64,000 bases of DNA, from the NCBI GenBank assembly GCA_022578605.1, contig MU394074.1:248001-312000 (forward strand), in the 5' to 3' direction. A program made the translations under genes and the position numbers. Of the stretch, positions 35,801 through 47,569 are shown piece after piece. The notes below the pieces were generated by a model. It was not told the origin of the DNA. It did no database searches and saw nothing but the letters and a program-made list of their open reading frames with translations. Numbering within the stretch: the stretch's first letter is position 1; each line of letters begins with the position of its first letter. The stretch is from Camillea tinctor. Taxonomy: Eukaryota > Ascomycota > Sordariomycetes > Xylariales > Xylariaceae.

Positions 35801-36311
35801 GAACTAGAGACGCTTTACGCTCGCTTCCAGAAAAAGCGAGTTGAAGAGCACAAAGACAGCGCCAGTCGTGCTGACGAGGGCCAGGAGCTCGGCGAAGCGT
35901 GGGCTGCGGAAGAGCTCAAGGCCCAAAAACTTAGGAGGGAAGAACTGAAGGTTCGTGCGCTGAACTGGAACGGCAGGGTGGATTACAGTATCCAGGAGTA
36001 AGTTTTTTCTTTCCCACGTCTGAGGGGGTTCTCTTTTCCCCTCTCCCCCTTTCTATATTCCGAACCACTCAGTACCCTCAAATGCTAACAATCTTGCCCA
36101 CAGGGGCGCGCTCGACTTCAACCCCATCAACACCATCGCCTCGCACATGAGCTACTGGCAGGACGAAGACGTCAGCCACTTCATCATTTCGCAGCTTCTA
36201 TCCCACAAGAAGAACCGCGCCGCCAGATCGGCACCCGTTAGCGGTAGTGGTAGCAAAGGGGCGCAATCCCTAAGCGCTACCACCGTCGGCATGCCCAGCA
36301 GCCGGACATAA
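32816..36311 (+). CDS. DDHD-domain phospholipase (PA-preferring PLA1 family)
   Basis: Predicted intracellular phospholipase A1 acting on phosphatidic acid or related lipids; the yeast family member (Ddl1/YOR022C) is mitochondrial. 1063 residues from five exons: 32816-33115, 33186-34372, 34443-34675, 34734-35997 and 36104-36311. The order is a disordered, Lys/Pro-rich N-terminus, then a conserved substrate-recognition region (MWFHAVDV...PVYWLGPIYEVRRGTWF). The lipase nucleophile elbow GHSLG follows (Ser642). The scattered D-D-H-D residues come last: VDDFYCLGSPIG, FHPSDPISYR and IASHMSYWQDED in the last exon. Splicing restores HLVLVTHGIGQLLGLKMESVNFVHD across intron 2. The first in-frame ATG is 32816, but the frame is open upstream and encodes an Arg-rich, presequence-like segment lacking an ATG. 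It shares a divergent promoter with RPC1. Confidence 0.92.
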
Positions 36312-38549
36312 ATAAGCCCTCTTTATGGTTCTGGGAAATCAGACGCTTTGTTAATTAACATCGTTATCATCATCACTGCCACGTTATATACATATCCCCT
36401 TTCATGCTTACCCACGTACATACATGAAATGCATACATACATACACCCAAACCCTCGACTCGTCAGTCCCGACCTTTTCGTGATACCGAGATATAGGAAA
36501 CCCCGGGACACACCATAATGGAATAAGAGAGTCACGAGTATTTTATTGTTTTTGTTTCTTTTTCGGGGGGGGAGAAGGGTGGGCAGGGGCTTTTTGCTCC
36601 GTTCATAGATAGAGATAGATTCCCTTTTTTCTGTAGATAGACCGGGAAAGAATGGACGGATTGGTATAGGTTACGTGCTCAAAACAGCATACATACATAC
36701 ATACGTGCATACATATATACAAATAGATAAGGGGGGGTGTACTCGGTGATTTTGGGGGGTTATTATTATACATACATCTCTATCTCCCAGGGTTGCGTTT
36801 CACGTTCTTAACGCCTTCCCCTCTTTTTTTTTTCTCTGTTTTTCTTCTAGAGGGGATGAGAATGAAACTGGTAAGTGAAAAAAGGGAAAGAAATAAGAAA
36901 GGACAAGAGAGAGAATGATAATACTTAGAAAAAATATGATTCTATATGCCCTTCATGTATGTAACTTTACGGTTTTTTTCCTTTTTCCTTTCTTTTTTAT
37001 TATTTTGGGGGGTGAATGTCTGGTGTATAGATATCTAAGATATAGGTTATCTCGTTTCTCCTCTCCTCTGTCTTTCCCTTTCTCCATCCCCCATAGATCA
37101 ACGGAAATATTTAGGGGGGAGAGGGAAGGGATGAAGGGGGGATGGGTATGTTTCTGTCTCTGCAGAATGCTATGTAACGGTACAGATTGTATCAATAAGG
37201 AGCAATAATCCATTATATAAACTACCAGCCTAAGGTCAGGGAAGAATCAAGAAATATCGCGAAGAGGAAAACGGGGAGTTGTCCATCCATACAATCCATT
37301 TAACACCCCTGAGATAAAAAACGCAGTAAAATAAAAAAGAATTTATTATACCACTCTCCCCCAAATTCCTCCATACATAATTGTTAAACATCCCTCTCCC
37401 AGCCCTACCCAAATTCTCAGAGATACATTACCTCTTTCCTTTACATTCCGTCCTACCAATATAAAAAAGTAAACCATCAGAATACCAATAGATATAAAAT
37501 GCTCAGCGATCAGACGGTCTGTTCGAGCGCGCCATTAGGTACCCCTATCTCCTAATCATGCTTTTAGGCTCAACAAGTAAACGGTACAAGTAGTAAATGA
37601 TTACTGTAGCTATATATAAGTAATTAAAGAGCACATAGGAGGTGGTGGTAGGCGGCGGCCTGACACCTTACTACTTACTACCTAAGCAGTAGAGGAGAAG
37701 CCCCTTTATATAGACGAGAGGGAGCTTTGTAAGCTCTAGCCAGGTGAGCTACCCAATATACCTTCATAGGTTAAATACGTCAATGTCCCTAGGAGTACCC
37801 CCTATCAGTTATACTCAATAAAGCTGTAACCGAGTTAGCAGACAGATTTCACTGCGACACAACCGTAGTGTGAAGAGTACTGATTCTCGAGTAGAGCACC
37901 AATCCTTAAAATCAAGCAGATATCACGTCAATCTAAAGAATTACACGCGTGCATACGACTCATCCCGCATTTTCATTTTCTCGAGCACTACCTATCAACT
38001 GCTATCAACACATTCATACCGAAGTCGTCGTGCAATTAAAAACCGTGTACCAGATCTGCGAGGTTGACGGCCATAGATATCAAACCTCGAGATGCAAGAG
38101 AAGAAAGAACCTGTATTTTCCCAGCAAAGCAAAATCCATGACGCCCGTGTTTTTCTTTTTTCAGATGATCAGAACTTTTCCAGATGCCATGCGTTGTAGA
38201 GCGGCCCTTTCCCCTGTACTAAACCGAATGATGAAGGTCGAGACAAGGTAAGGAAATAAATACCCCAGCGTAGAAGAAGTCAAGTGAGCATACTCAGCCT
38301 TGCCAATGCAATCGATGAAACCGAACGTAAAGACCCCGCTTACGCAGAATATCAACCACAAGAATGGAATATACAAGGGTCGTAAACGAAGATTTCAAAC
38401 CCGCCACTCAGGTCATCCACTACCTTCCGGTAACCTATCTAAGATTTCAAGTTACCATCCACCTTCAGAGATCGTTGGCCTCCCGAAAATGCGGTTTTAA
38501 AGGATGGCGAGCTGGTCCCGTAGCAAGTCGAGGTGCTACGACGACTGCT
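36312..38549. other. Convergent spacer downstream of DDHD and CNBP genes
   Basis: A 2.2 kb 3'-to-3' interval with no supported gene. It contains ACAT/CATA microsatellites (36688-36704 and neighbours) and poly-T/poly-G tracts around 36550-37020. A hydrophobic minus-strand frame at 38161-38376 lacks an ATG and was not called. Confidence 0.6.
36688..36704. repeat. CATA microsatellite
   Basis: About four perfect CATA units extending into degenerate CATATATAC. It belongs to the ACATAC-type low complexity that is common in the spacers of this window. Confidence 0.85.
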
Positions 38550-39972
38550 TTAGTTGGGGCACTGAGCCTGGACGTGGCCAGGTTGCTGGCACTTGTAGCA
38601 GATCTTCTCTCCGCCGGTAGACTCCTTGGGGCAGTCTCGAGAAAAGTGGCCATTCTCTCCGCAGTTATAGCACTTGCTGCCGTTCACACAGTCACCTAAG
38701 TGTGTGTCAGTAATTGGCCTTGTTGTTCAGTCGTTGAAGATTTCACTCACGGGAGACATGGCCATATCCACCACACGAGTAGCAGGTCTTGGACTGGGCA
38801 GAACCGCCGAACCCACCGCCACCGTAGCCACCGAAGCTGTTGTTTCCACCGTAGGAATCAGGGCAGTTACGTGCGATGTGGCCGATCTTACCACACTGCG
38901 TTGGGGAAAATGTCAGCGTTTGTGATGTAATAATAATAATAATAACCACAACTTACCTTGTAACATTCCTGCGAACTACCCTGAGCACCAGCGGGACCAC
39001 CACCACCCTGAGGGCAGTCACGGCTGATGTGACCAGCCTGGCCACATCGGTAGCAGGTCTTGCCGTCCTTCGGGCCTTCCGGGCATTCACGGCCTGGGAA
39101 AAAAGCAAGGTTAGGAGGCTATGTAATTAGGAAAATGTACCTAGACGCCAACTTACTAAGGTGACCCTCGTTTCCACAGTTGTAGCTACAGCAGTATTAG
39201 CAACGCTTTTCGCAGTTCGCATGAGGTAAAGGATCATGTGAAACTTACCACTTGGCTGAGCTGCGGTTCGGGCAGTCGCGAGCCTGAAATCAATTGTTAG
39301 TAATTCAGTTACCTCAAAAATTACTGTAACATTTCTTTCTTTCCGTTCATACCTGGTGGGTCGTTTGACCGCCTATGTTCATACAAATGTCAGATTATGC
39401 CATAATAAATATTTCTTCCCCCTTAGTGTAGGGTGTCGGGGGAGATCATGGAATTGCAAGAATGAATATTGAGGAAAGAAATTACTGGTTCGAAAAAGAC
39501 TTCTTTGGGTAAAGGGTGAAAAAAAAAAAAGGAATGGGCAAAGTAGGGGAGTAGGTTTGCGACCAGAGAGATATAATTGTCATCGCAATTGGCGTCAGCT
39601 AGAAACCTCCAAACGCCAACTTGTAAGGGAGGCGGTAGCCATCCACCTCTAGGGAAGCAATTACGCCAACCCAGAGGTCAGATTCCTGACATTTACTGAT
39701 TCAGGAGAAAGAAGAAATTATAGACCAAAGGAAATTATAGACCAAAGGAAATTATACATGCTGTCCATATATTCTGACTACCCATTGATGAAGTATTATG
39801 GCAGCAGGACATCAGGTGAACATAATTGTTACAAGATACGAAGCAAATATAGCGAGAAAAGGAGGTAGTGGAATAGCGAAATAATAATCAATACATCCAA
39901 TGTAGAAATATTCCAATGTTATGGTAACTTACATGTAAAGCAGGCTCGAGCAGCAGGGGCAGAGAAATCCAT
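38550..39972 (-). CDS. gis2: Seven CCHC zinc-knuckle protein, CNBP/Gis2/Byr3 homologue
   Basis: Single-stranded nucleic-acid-binding protein associated with translation and RNA granules in yeasts and animals (CNBP, Gis2, Byr3). 183 residues from seven exons: 39933-39972, 39353-39372, 39249-39283, 39157-39185, 38957-39093, 38751-38895 and 38550-38695. The joined frame gives seven C-x2-C-x4-H-x4-C knuckles: CFTC, CYNC (its first Cys is created at a splice junction), CYRC, CYKC, CYSC, CYNC and CYKC. A Gly/Tyr/Phe-rich, RGG-like linker lies between knuckles 4 and 5. The N-terminal knuckles are split by exons of only 20, 35 and 29 bases. Start MDFSAPAARACFTC follows a long leader that may contain a 5'UTR intron. 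The family call is firm and seven knuckles equals the family's usual number. Confidence 0.95.
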
Positions 39973-42900
39973 ATTGCGTCGTCTCTGATTGAAGCTGACT
40001 TGGGTTGAAGTTGGCGTTGACCTATTGGAATTGTTAGCCGGGTAACACGGAGTCGACACGGAATGCCGTGGTAGTAAGTGGTGACGGTGGTGAATTTTAA
40101 TTGATAGTGACGGTGTGGATGGTGGTGGATGGTGGCGGATGGTGGTGGCAATAAGTGAGAGTAATGGTGATGGTGACAGTCTAATGCTGTAGGTAGAGAC
40201 AGAGGTCACATGCCCACATGCAAATGTGGTAGGGTAGATGTAGTGACTTGGCGACCAGCAGGAAGAGTTTGCCTACCAGAGGGAGAGTAAAGTATACAGA
40301 TTAACTTCAAAGGTTGGAGTGCTCCCTCAGATAGTACAGGCAGAGGAAGGGGAATTTGGTGGTAGTGGTGGCGATGGTGAGGGCGAATGTTGTAGTTATG
40401 GTGGTGGTGATGGTGGGGTGAGTGGGATGTGGGCAATGGTGGGGTTATAGAGGGGTGAAAAATTGAAACAGCGGCGACGCAGATTGGAATCTTGAAAACT
40501 TTTTTCTTCCCTCTTTGCTTTACTTACAATTCGGTCTCAAAGGACTCTTGGGTGACTTCTTGGTCACGAAGAGCCGTATAGGTAGAAAGGCGAGATACTG
40601 ACGAAGTCAAGGGAAAGAGTTGACGAGAGGTCGAAGAACTAAGTAAAACTCGACGAGTGAGTGAGAGGGAAGAAGAAGAAAACATGAAGTTGGTAGAAGA
40701 GGTGGTAATGCAGGTTGGTAAGGGAAAGGGAGAAATAAAAAGAAAAAAAAGAAGTATGTATGCAGAAGGGACCTTTAATTTATGTCAATTGTACTAGATC
40801 ACAACTGCCAATAGATCAAGGTAGGTAAAGTAGGTAAAGTAGGTAGAGTAGGTACGAATTGATCGGGGTGTTCTTTCCTAGGTAGTAAAAAAGGAAAGGG
40901 TCGGTTAATTTTTTTATTCAATTTTTTTTTAAGAAAAAAGTAGGAAGGTGGGTTGTTGTTTGTGTGTTGTGTGTGTTTTCAATGTCTAGACTTCGTTTGT
41001 CATAGACAATATATTTTACCTACTAGGTTAGGTAGAGACAAGATAATTTGATAGATTAGATTAAAGAAGCAGTAAAAAAGAAAATTCTGTACATACCAGT
41101 ACCTAGGTTAATTCTTTCTAGACGACTTGAAAATTTTCTCTCGTCGCCAACAATGGATTAAACTGTGATTCACTGCAACGTTATGGTTAATAGATCGAAC
41201 GAGTCCCGCGGCGAGGTGACCTAACCTTATGGGTGGTTTGAATTTTCTTGTGGCCAATTGAAAAAAATAATTGTGGGAATCTTCGAAATTCGATCCATTT
41301 GATTGCCGAACCTACCAAATTCCGATACGCAGGTACGTAAATCTCTAGCTCGACTTAGCTAGTATTCAAAGTCTATCTACCATGTACATGTATGTACCTA
41401 CTTCCTTCCCTGATTCCTACATCTTTACTTGAGGTAGGTGCATTACATACTACATAGTAGTATGTAGTGTGTACCTCCTTACATACATAGTACTTACATA
41501 CATACATCATGGATCATCTCTATCTGTATACATAAGGACCCGCCTATATGTATGTATCTAATCTACATTACATCCACTAGGTATCTTAGGTTCTACTACG
41601 ATAGCACTTCCCGATATACATATTATTTTATAATAGATTAGTACATACTGGTAGATTGCCTATATATCTACAGGTCTCTTCCATGCTATGTGCCTGGCAT
41701 GGCACGTGTGCCAGACGTCTCTTGCATGTCTCTGGTGATTGTAACCTCCAAGAGTGTTGATATTTACATGGTAGATATACATACTATGTAGGTTAGGCCG
41801 GTAGGTAAGAATCTAGGTATGTACAAAGTAAGTACCTAACTATGTAGTCTATCCTGCCTATCGCTGTTGCCGTTGCTTCTCATCCTTAAGGTTAGCCTTT
41901 GCACAAGTGTACATTTTACCCGCTTATTAGAAAAAGATGCCAAATAGGATCAAGGGACTCCCTACTCCGCTTCAAAAATTGACTGATCATTCATTTACCA
42001 TCATGACTAGCCTGTATCGAGTATGGACGTAGCCAGCCAATGTCCTATAGGGTATGAATATGAAGTCTTGAGAGGGGGGAAAGGGGAAATTGTTGATTGG
42101 ACGCAACTGAGGAACAACGAACAGTACATATGGTTCAATATATGGAGGTTAGGTGGTATATTTTATATTGTGATGATACCGAAATGATCTATTTTAAATC
42201 CGTATAGCATGTCCAATCCTTGGGGTAGGTCGTGCACCACCTACATAGGTGATCATAGGCGTTACCTTGGCTTCCCACCTACACATCTCATAAGGCTGAG
42301 TAGGGCAAGCCACTTGAGGATAGGAAAGATGATACGTACCTAGTATCTACCTGGGTATCTATTTATTTCTACTAGGTATGTACTTATCTAGGTGTTATCT
42401 AGTAGGTGGCTGATACTATGTTTTATCATTGTAAGCGTGTGTTCTGAGTTTAGATTGTACTGTTAAAGAAAAAGCGATGCTGTAAATATAAAGAACCCCC
42501 AAAGCAAATATAGATCTGTAGATATATCAATGTTACTATATCACCAGACACCGGTGACCGGTTGCACCTACCTCCTAAGTATTGGAGGTTGGCCTTATTA
42601 TGGCACACCAGTCAGATGCATGCTAGCAACGAGTCTAAGGTCTATCTCGGCAGCGTCAAGGTGGAGGTAGGCATATAGTTGACTATAGTGATCAATATGG
42701 ATCTATTTTCGTCCCCGAACTCCTCCGAGGTGATGAATATTCTATTGTACCAGTTCTATATACCGCTACAAGGCGGGATAAATATCTATTAAACCTACGG
42801 AAGGTATTTTGCTGCTACCATTGTTGAGTCTAGAACATATGTTGCGACTGTAAGTCCCCTATCTTTTTATAGATACGCGAAATAAGCGAGTCATCGCCAG

Positions 42901-44012
42901 AAGAACAGCTAAGTATTACTTGTCAGGCTGTGGTGTTGTAAAGGGCACTAGCGCAAGATTGATGCATCCCGATCCGATGGAGTGTCGATCGATACCTAGC
43001 AAGTGCGTACAATCTTACTGTAACAACGAGGGCCTTTCGGGGCATTTGAATTTCTACCGACCCGGGAGACGAGTTCCGGACTCCGCGAGGGGAAAGTGTT
43101 CACCCAAGCATGTGGGCTAAGGTTACAAGAAGTAGGCTACATACGACTAGTCGTCGGCCGTATTCCGATGTTAGGGTTGATGGAAGAGTGTCACTAGACA
43201 CCTACGATTGGAAGAAAGATATCGGGTAGATGGGGATACGAATGTGCATGCAGGGTGGAGGAATAGGGGGGGGAAAGAAAATAAAAAAGAAAATAAGATA
43301 GGTACTTGCAACTTACTAACCTAGGAGTCTTGCTCGGCGAGGCTCAGATACCCTATGTACCTTTAAATCCATACATGTAGGTCTCAGTTAACAAAAAAAA
43401 AGATTGTACCTAGGTATTGCATCGATCAATCTAGAATACTACCCCCTTATCAGCGCACCTCGAGTGTAGGGCTAAGTATATAACCTACCTACCGCAAGTA
43501 CATGTAGATAGGTTAGGCTATAGTGTGAACACGTGCCCATATGTTGTATGGAAGGGAAATACCTACCCACAACAAGTCAGTCATTAAAAAAACAAAAGCC
43601 TAGGTTAGTGTAGTACCACGCAGTACCCCACATTCTTAGGCTCGGCAGTCTTTACTATAATTGGTTAAATCTAATCGCCCGTTCCAAGGTTCACCCATTT
43701 AACACTGGGCAGATAGGTGCCTAGATAGGTAATCCGGGGCTGAGGGACTTCGATAAGAAGTCGCGTCTTTTTTTATTCCCTAAAGACGCGTCGTACTTGT
43801 CTTACCACAATTGCATTTAATGACTTAACTCACTAGCAGCCCCACGTATTCAGATTAAACTCAATATACCCAACATAGCAGACTTACAGGCATCACCACA
43901 TGCTTTAGACTAAAAACCGACGTCTTCTCCCTTCTAGATAATAGAGCCCCAATTCCTCGATGCAACCAACGATGATATAGCTAACGATCATTCATTCCTG
44001 TCTGTGCGTCTT
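39973..44012. other. 4.0 kb divergent spacer, CNBP and CtIP genes
   Basis: No supported gene. The left part holds GGT/GAT-rich low complexity (40081-40165 and 40360-40440), probably the long 5' leader of the CNBP gene. The centre is dense in TACCTA/TAGGTA/ACATAC words. A comparatively GC-rich patch (about 42900-43130) stands out from its AT-rich surroundings (see findings). Confidence 0.5.
40081..40440. repeat. GGT/GAT-rich degenerate trinucleotide region
   Basis: Two clusters (40081-40165 and 40360-40440) of imperfect GGTGGTGAT-type triplets, in the presumed 5' leader/promoter of the CNBP gene. Frames through it are His/Pro-rich nonsense and lack gene character. Confidence 0.7.
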
Positions 44013-46378
44013 ATGGAGAACTGGTTCAAGGATTCCGGGAGACCGGCCCTTTTCGAAGCCCTCGTAGAAGTTTGTAACCGACTTACCAACGACTTCGATG
44101 CTGGTGCGTTGTATAGCTTAATATGAATACCGAAAACAAGATCCGTAAAGCCTGACAGCTAGGAATAGGCATCCGGACACTTATCCAGGAACGCACGGAG
44201 CTTGCTTTGGAGGTTGATTCTTTGAAGCAAACAGCCTCTGATGCGAATCACCTAGAAAAGGAGAACCGGTCTCTCAAACAAGAAATAGACAGGCTGAAAA
44301 AGACGAGCCGTCTAGAGCCCCTATCTAAAGACTATACGGGACCTGAAGATACCAACCGAGACGCACGCACTCCTCTTGCACCGAGATCTGCCAATCTGAC
44401 TCCCAGCTCCAAGCGACCTGACAAGCCTAAACGACTTGATATTGAGGATTCAAAACTGCCAGACCTCAAGAAAGAATACTGGAAGCTAGAGAGCAACTAT
44501 GCAAAATTACATGCGAAGTACCTAGAGCTTGAAGGCGTTCATGCCGAGTCAACCCGACTACTTCGAGAGAGAACCGCCGTCTACCACCAATGGGTCCATC
44601 ATGCCAAACAATTGAACGAGCAAGTTCAAAGCCGCAATCGGAAAATCAACAAGTTAGAGGCTAAGTTGGCCGAGGCGACCCAAAGTCCCTTACGTTTGAG
44701 TTCTTGTTCGGACACTGAAAATGTGCAATCGGCGAAACGACACGAACCACCCGTTCTTGATGAGAATGATTTAAGAGTCTCTGGTAATAATACTCCGCCT
44801 CAGCTATATCCCGTCTCCAGATTCTTATCAGCATTGTACCCCCCTCTTGACAATGATGATCGTGGGCATGGATCGTCGACAAGGATAGGCCTCTTTTCTA
44901 TACAAAAAGCCACAGAACCTCGGGAAGACAAAGTCGAGGAATCTACGTACGATGTGGAGAACGAAGAGGAAGGCGGGCCAGCCCCTACATTACCTCCTTT
45001 ACCTTTGCCGCGAAAGGAGAAGACCATCAACTCTCGACCATTCATCAAGAGTGAACCTTCGTCAGACACACCCGTGATAGTATCGGAACGCTCATTGCGT
45101 AAACGAAAGCATATGGATGAGAAACCAGCAAACCCGGTCCCCCCTAGAATCAAGACTGAACCCAGCTCTGATCCCTTAAGTTTGGACGAGCCACGTTATT
45201 CTTCAGCTTCAGAAAGTGTCGACTTCGATATTGCAGGACCAAATATTCAGACTCCGAGAAAGCGCAGCAAGTCCTACCGCGAAAGCGGAAGCGGATATGC
45301 AAAATTTGCAGAACCTAATAGAGCATCGCCAGAAGTCAACGATTCCACAAGTGAACAGCTAGGTGGCGGGACAATAATAGATAGGCATGGCAATGCTCGC
45401 AATGGCTCGGCTCCAGCCGGAAACGAGACAAGAGTACAAATGGAAGAATACGAAACGAATAATTCACTTACATTTCGCTCGGATTCTTCCTCTACTATAC
45501 ATCGCCGCACTGTTAACAAATCCACCGGGGGAAGGTCGAGTACCAATTTATCCTCCAAACGAGGCAAATCTCCATCTATCTCTGATGGCCTTGCCAGTGT
45601 CATGGAAACCGACGATTCTGATGATAGTGTCTCTGAGAATATACAGGGAAAACATGTGCCCACCACGGACCCAGTTCAGATCGAATTACCACCACGACGC
45701 CAGCTTCCATTTGGCAAGGATGGTTCTACGAAGGCGAAAAATCCTGCTGAACGGAACAGTGGACCAGTGAGCTTGGAATACGAACGAACACCAACGGCTA
45801 TCAATCATAGGCGCAGTCTTAGAGCGACGGCGGGCTTGAATGATAAAGCAGATAATGCAGTCCCTTTACGGGAACTTCCCAGGTCGGAACTGCGACTTGA
45901 TCACTTCAAAATCAACCCTGCTGCCAACGATGGCTATAACTATGCATATGCGGATGTGGTTCGGAACAAGGAACAGCGAGCAGCGCTTCAAGGCTGCATC
46001 AGCGAGACATGCTGCGGTCCCATGTTTCGTGATCTTGCCAAAGCGTCACGCAGGTCCACCGGGTCGGTTGCTTTCCAATCCCTTTTAGAATCTTATCTGG
46101 GGGATGAGTGTTACAAGCTGTCAACTATGTTGGATATAGAAAAGGAACAGTTGTGGGTCAAAGCCAAGATGATAGAGCTCGCCAACCAACAGGGGAAACA
46201 CCGCCACAGATACCAGCGGATGACCACACCGCCGGGATACTGGCGGACGGACTTCCCAAGCACGCAGGAGGGGGAGAAGGATAGAGAAAAGGCAGCTAAA
46301 CTGGAGCAAGACATGATCGAGGAGCGATATAGAGAAGCTATACGTCCAGGTGGCAGGTGGCTTTTTAGGGATGAGTAG
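44013..46378 (+). CDS. sae2: Sae2/CtIP/Ctp1 DNA double-strand-break resection factor
   Basis: Nuclear cofactor that stimulates Mre11-Rad50 endonuclease to start resection of broken DNA ends and to clear protein-blocked ends in meiosis. 768 residues; exon 1 is 44013-44103 and exon 2 is 44163-46378, with a 59 bp intron. Exon 1 supplies the N-terminal helix MENWFKDSGRPALFEALVEV that leads into a coiled coil (about 30-75), matching the tetramerisation region of the family. A long, Ser/Thr- and charge-rich disordered middle follows, rich in potential phosphosites. The conserved C-terminal domain holds a Cys pair (ETCCGP), the KHRHR motif (709-713) and PPGYW..DFPST; the protein ends RPGGRWLFRDE. 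The middle is poorly conserved in this family, so identification rests on the two ends. It is divergent from the CNBP gene and upstream of the Ubp3 gene. Confidence 0.93.
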
Positions 46379-47569
46379 GTGGGCAGATTATACCCCTCTC
46401 CCCCTTTGTGGTAAGAGAGTGTGTGCATAGCAGGATTATTCCTATTGCCACATATCGGCTATTACGTTGCTTGGGTTAGGTCTTGTATGCGTAGGCTGAC
46501 TTGAGCTATATGTAGGTGCTTAGGTTAGGGGGCTACCTGGGGTGTAGGTTAACAATAATGAAACAATGAAATGTGTAGGTAATCAATTTCAGTTCCAATA
46601 GCTAGGACGTCAACCTTGTGTAGTGTGATAAACCAGGTATCCTACACAATAGGTCCCCACCTATTCGTTCCATTCCATACCTCAAGATTCCGAAACCGGA
46701 TGACTCTCGGTGATGTGGCTGATAACCTACCTGGAATCAATCATATTGTGGCTGTAGTGTTGGTTATGTAACCTGGGTCCGTCAGGTGTTCAGGTTGTGC
46801 AGGCAGTTTCTTGGCATCCCTAGTTGTGGAGCTGTGGCTGATACTCAAAGGTCCTATATGCACTAAGTATAGGTGTAGGTAGTACTTTAGTACATACCTA
46901 GCCTACCTAAAAGTTAGGACCTCGCAAACCCGTCCAGTTAGAAAAGTCCGAAAAAAAGTTTTGGAAAAAAAAAAGAGAGAAAGGGTAAATTATTATTAGC
47001 TTTCCCGATTGACCTCATCCAGATGTCTTCAACCAAAACCTCAATTTTATTTTTTTAAACCCACGCGCCCACATTATCTTCTCTTCCCCCCCCCCATATC
47101 GCCGTCAGCGAGACAAAACGGCGATACGGAATAACTAATCCATCTTGCATTGCAGCCTTGCATTTATCATCATTTACCTTCTTCCCTGTCTCTATCTTTC
47201 TCTCTCTCTCTGCATACTTTTTGGTGTCCTCCCCGTTCCTCTCTTTCTCCCTTTCTCTCTCCCTTTCTCTCTCTCTCCCTGTCTTTCTCTTCTTTACTAC
47301 CTGCTTTTTCTTTTTCTCTCTCCCCCCACAGGCAGTGCCATTGAAAACTGCCCCAGAGCTGATGCTACAGCGTGACGCCTAATCCGCCCACGCGCAGTCC
47401 ACACAGCGATCTAACATCCCACGCCTCCTCTTCTATCTACCACCAACACCTCTTGCGCACAAGGCGACAAGATCTCAAATCCCCCCCTCCGAGAGAGCAC
47501 TCGTGGTAGCGTTAGTCGAGGCAGTGGATAGGATAGCCACTGCTTCCTCGTCGATCCCAGGCCGGCAAG
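46379..47569. other. Promoter and 5' leader of the Ubp3-like gene
   Basis: A 1.2 kb spacer with no gene. It carries TAGGT-rich low complexity (46480-46920), a C tract near 47085-47095 and a long pyrimidine tract (47176-47329). The pyrimidine tract ends in CCCCCCACAG, which looks like the 3' splice site of a 5'UTR intron. Confidence 0.5.
47176..47329 (+). repeat. Long CT-rich pyrimidine tract before the deubiquitinase gene
   Basis: About 150 bases almost wholly C and T, including several TCTCTC runs, on the coding strand of the downstream gene. Such tracts mark strong fungal promoters and 5'UTRs. Its CACAG end at 47327-47331 may serve as an acceptor. Confidence 0.75.

Noticed and set aside
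38161..38376. Hydrophobic 71-codon minus-strand frame downstream of the CNBP gene
   Set aside because: It starts at TTG without any ATG and lies in a convergent 3' spacer. No support for translation.
36688..41520. Regular CATA-type repeats considered as a CRISPR-like array
   Set aside because: They are simple microsatellites with no unique spacers, in a eukaryotic genome.
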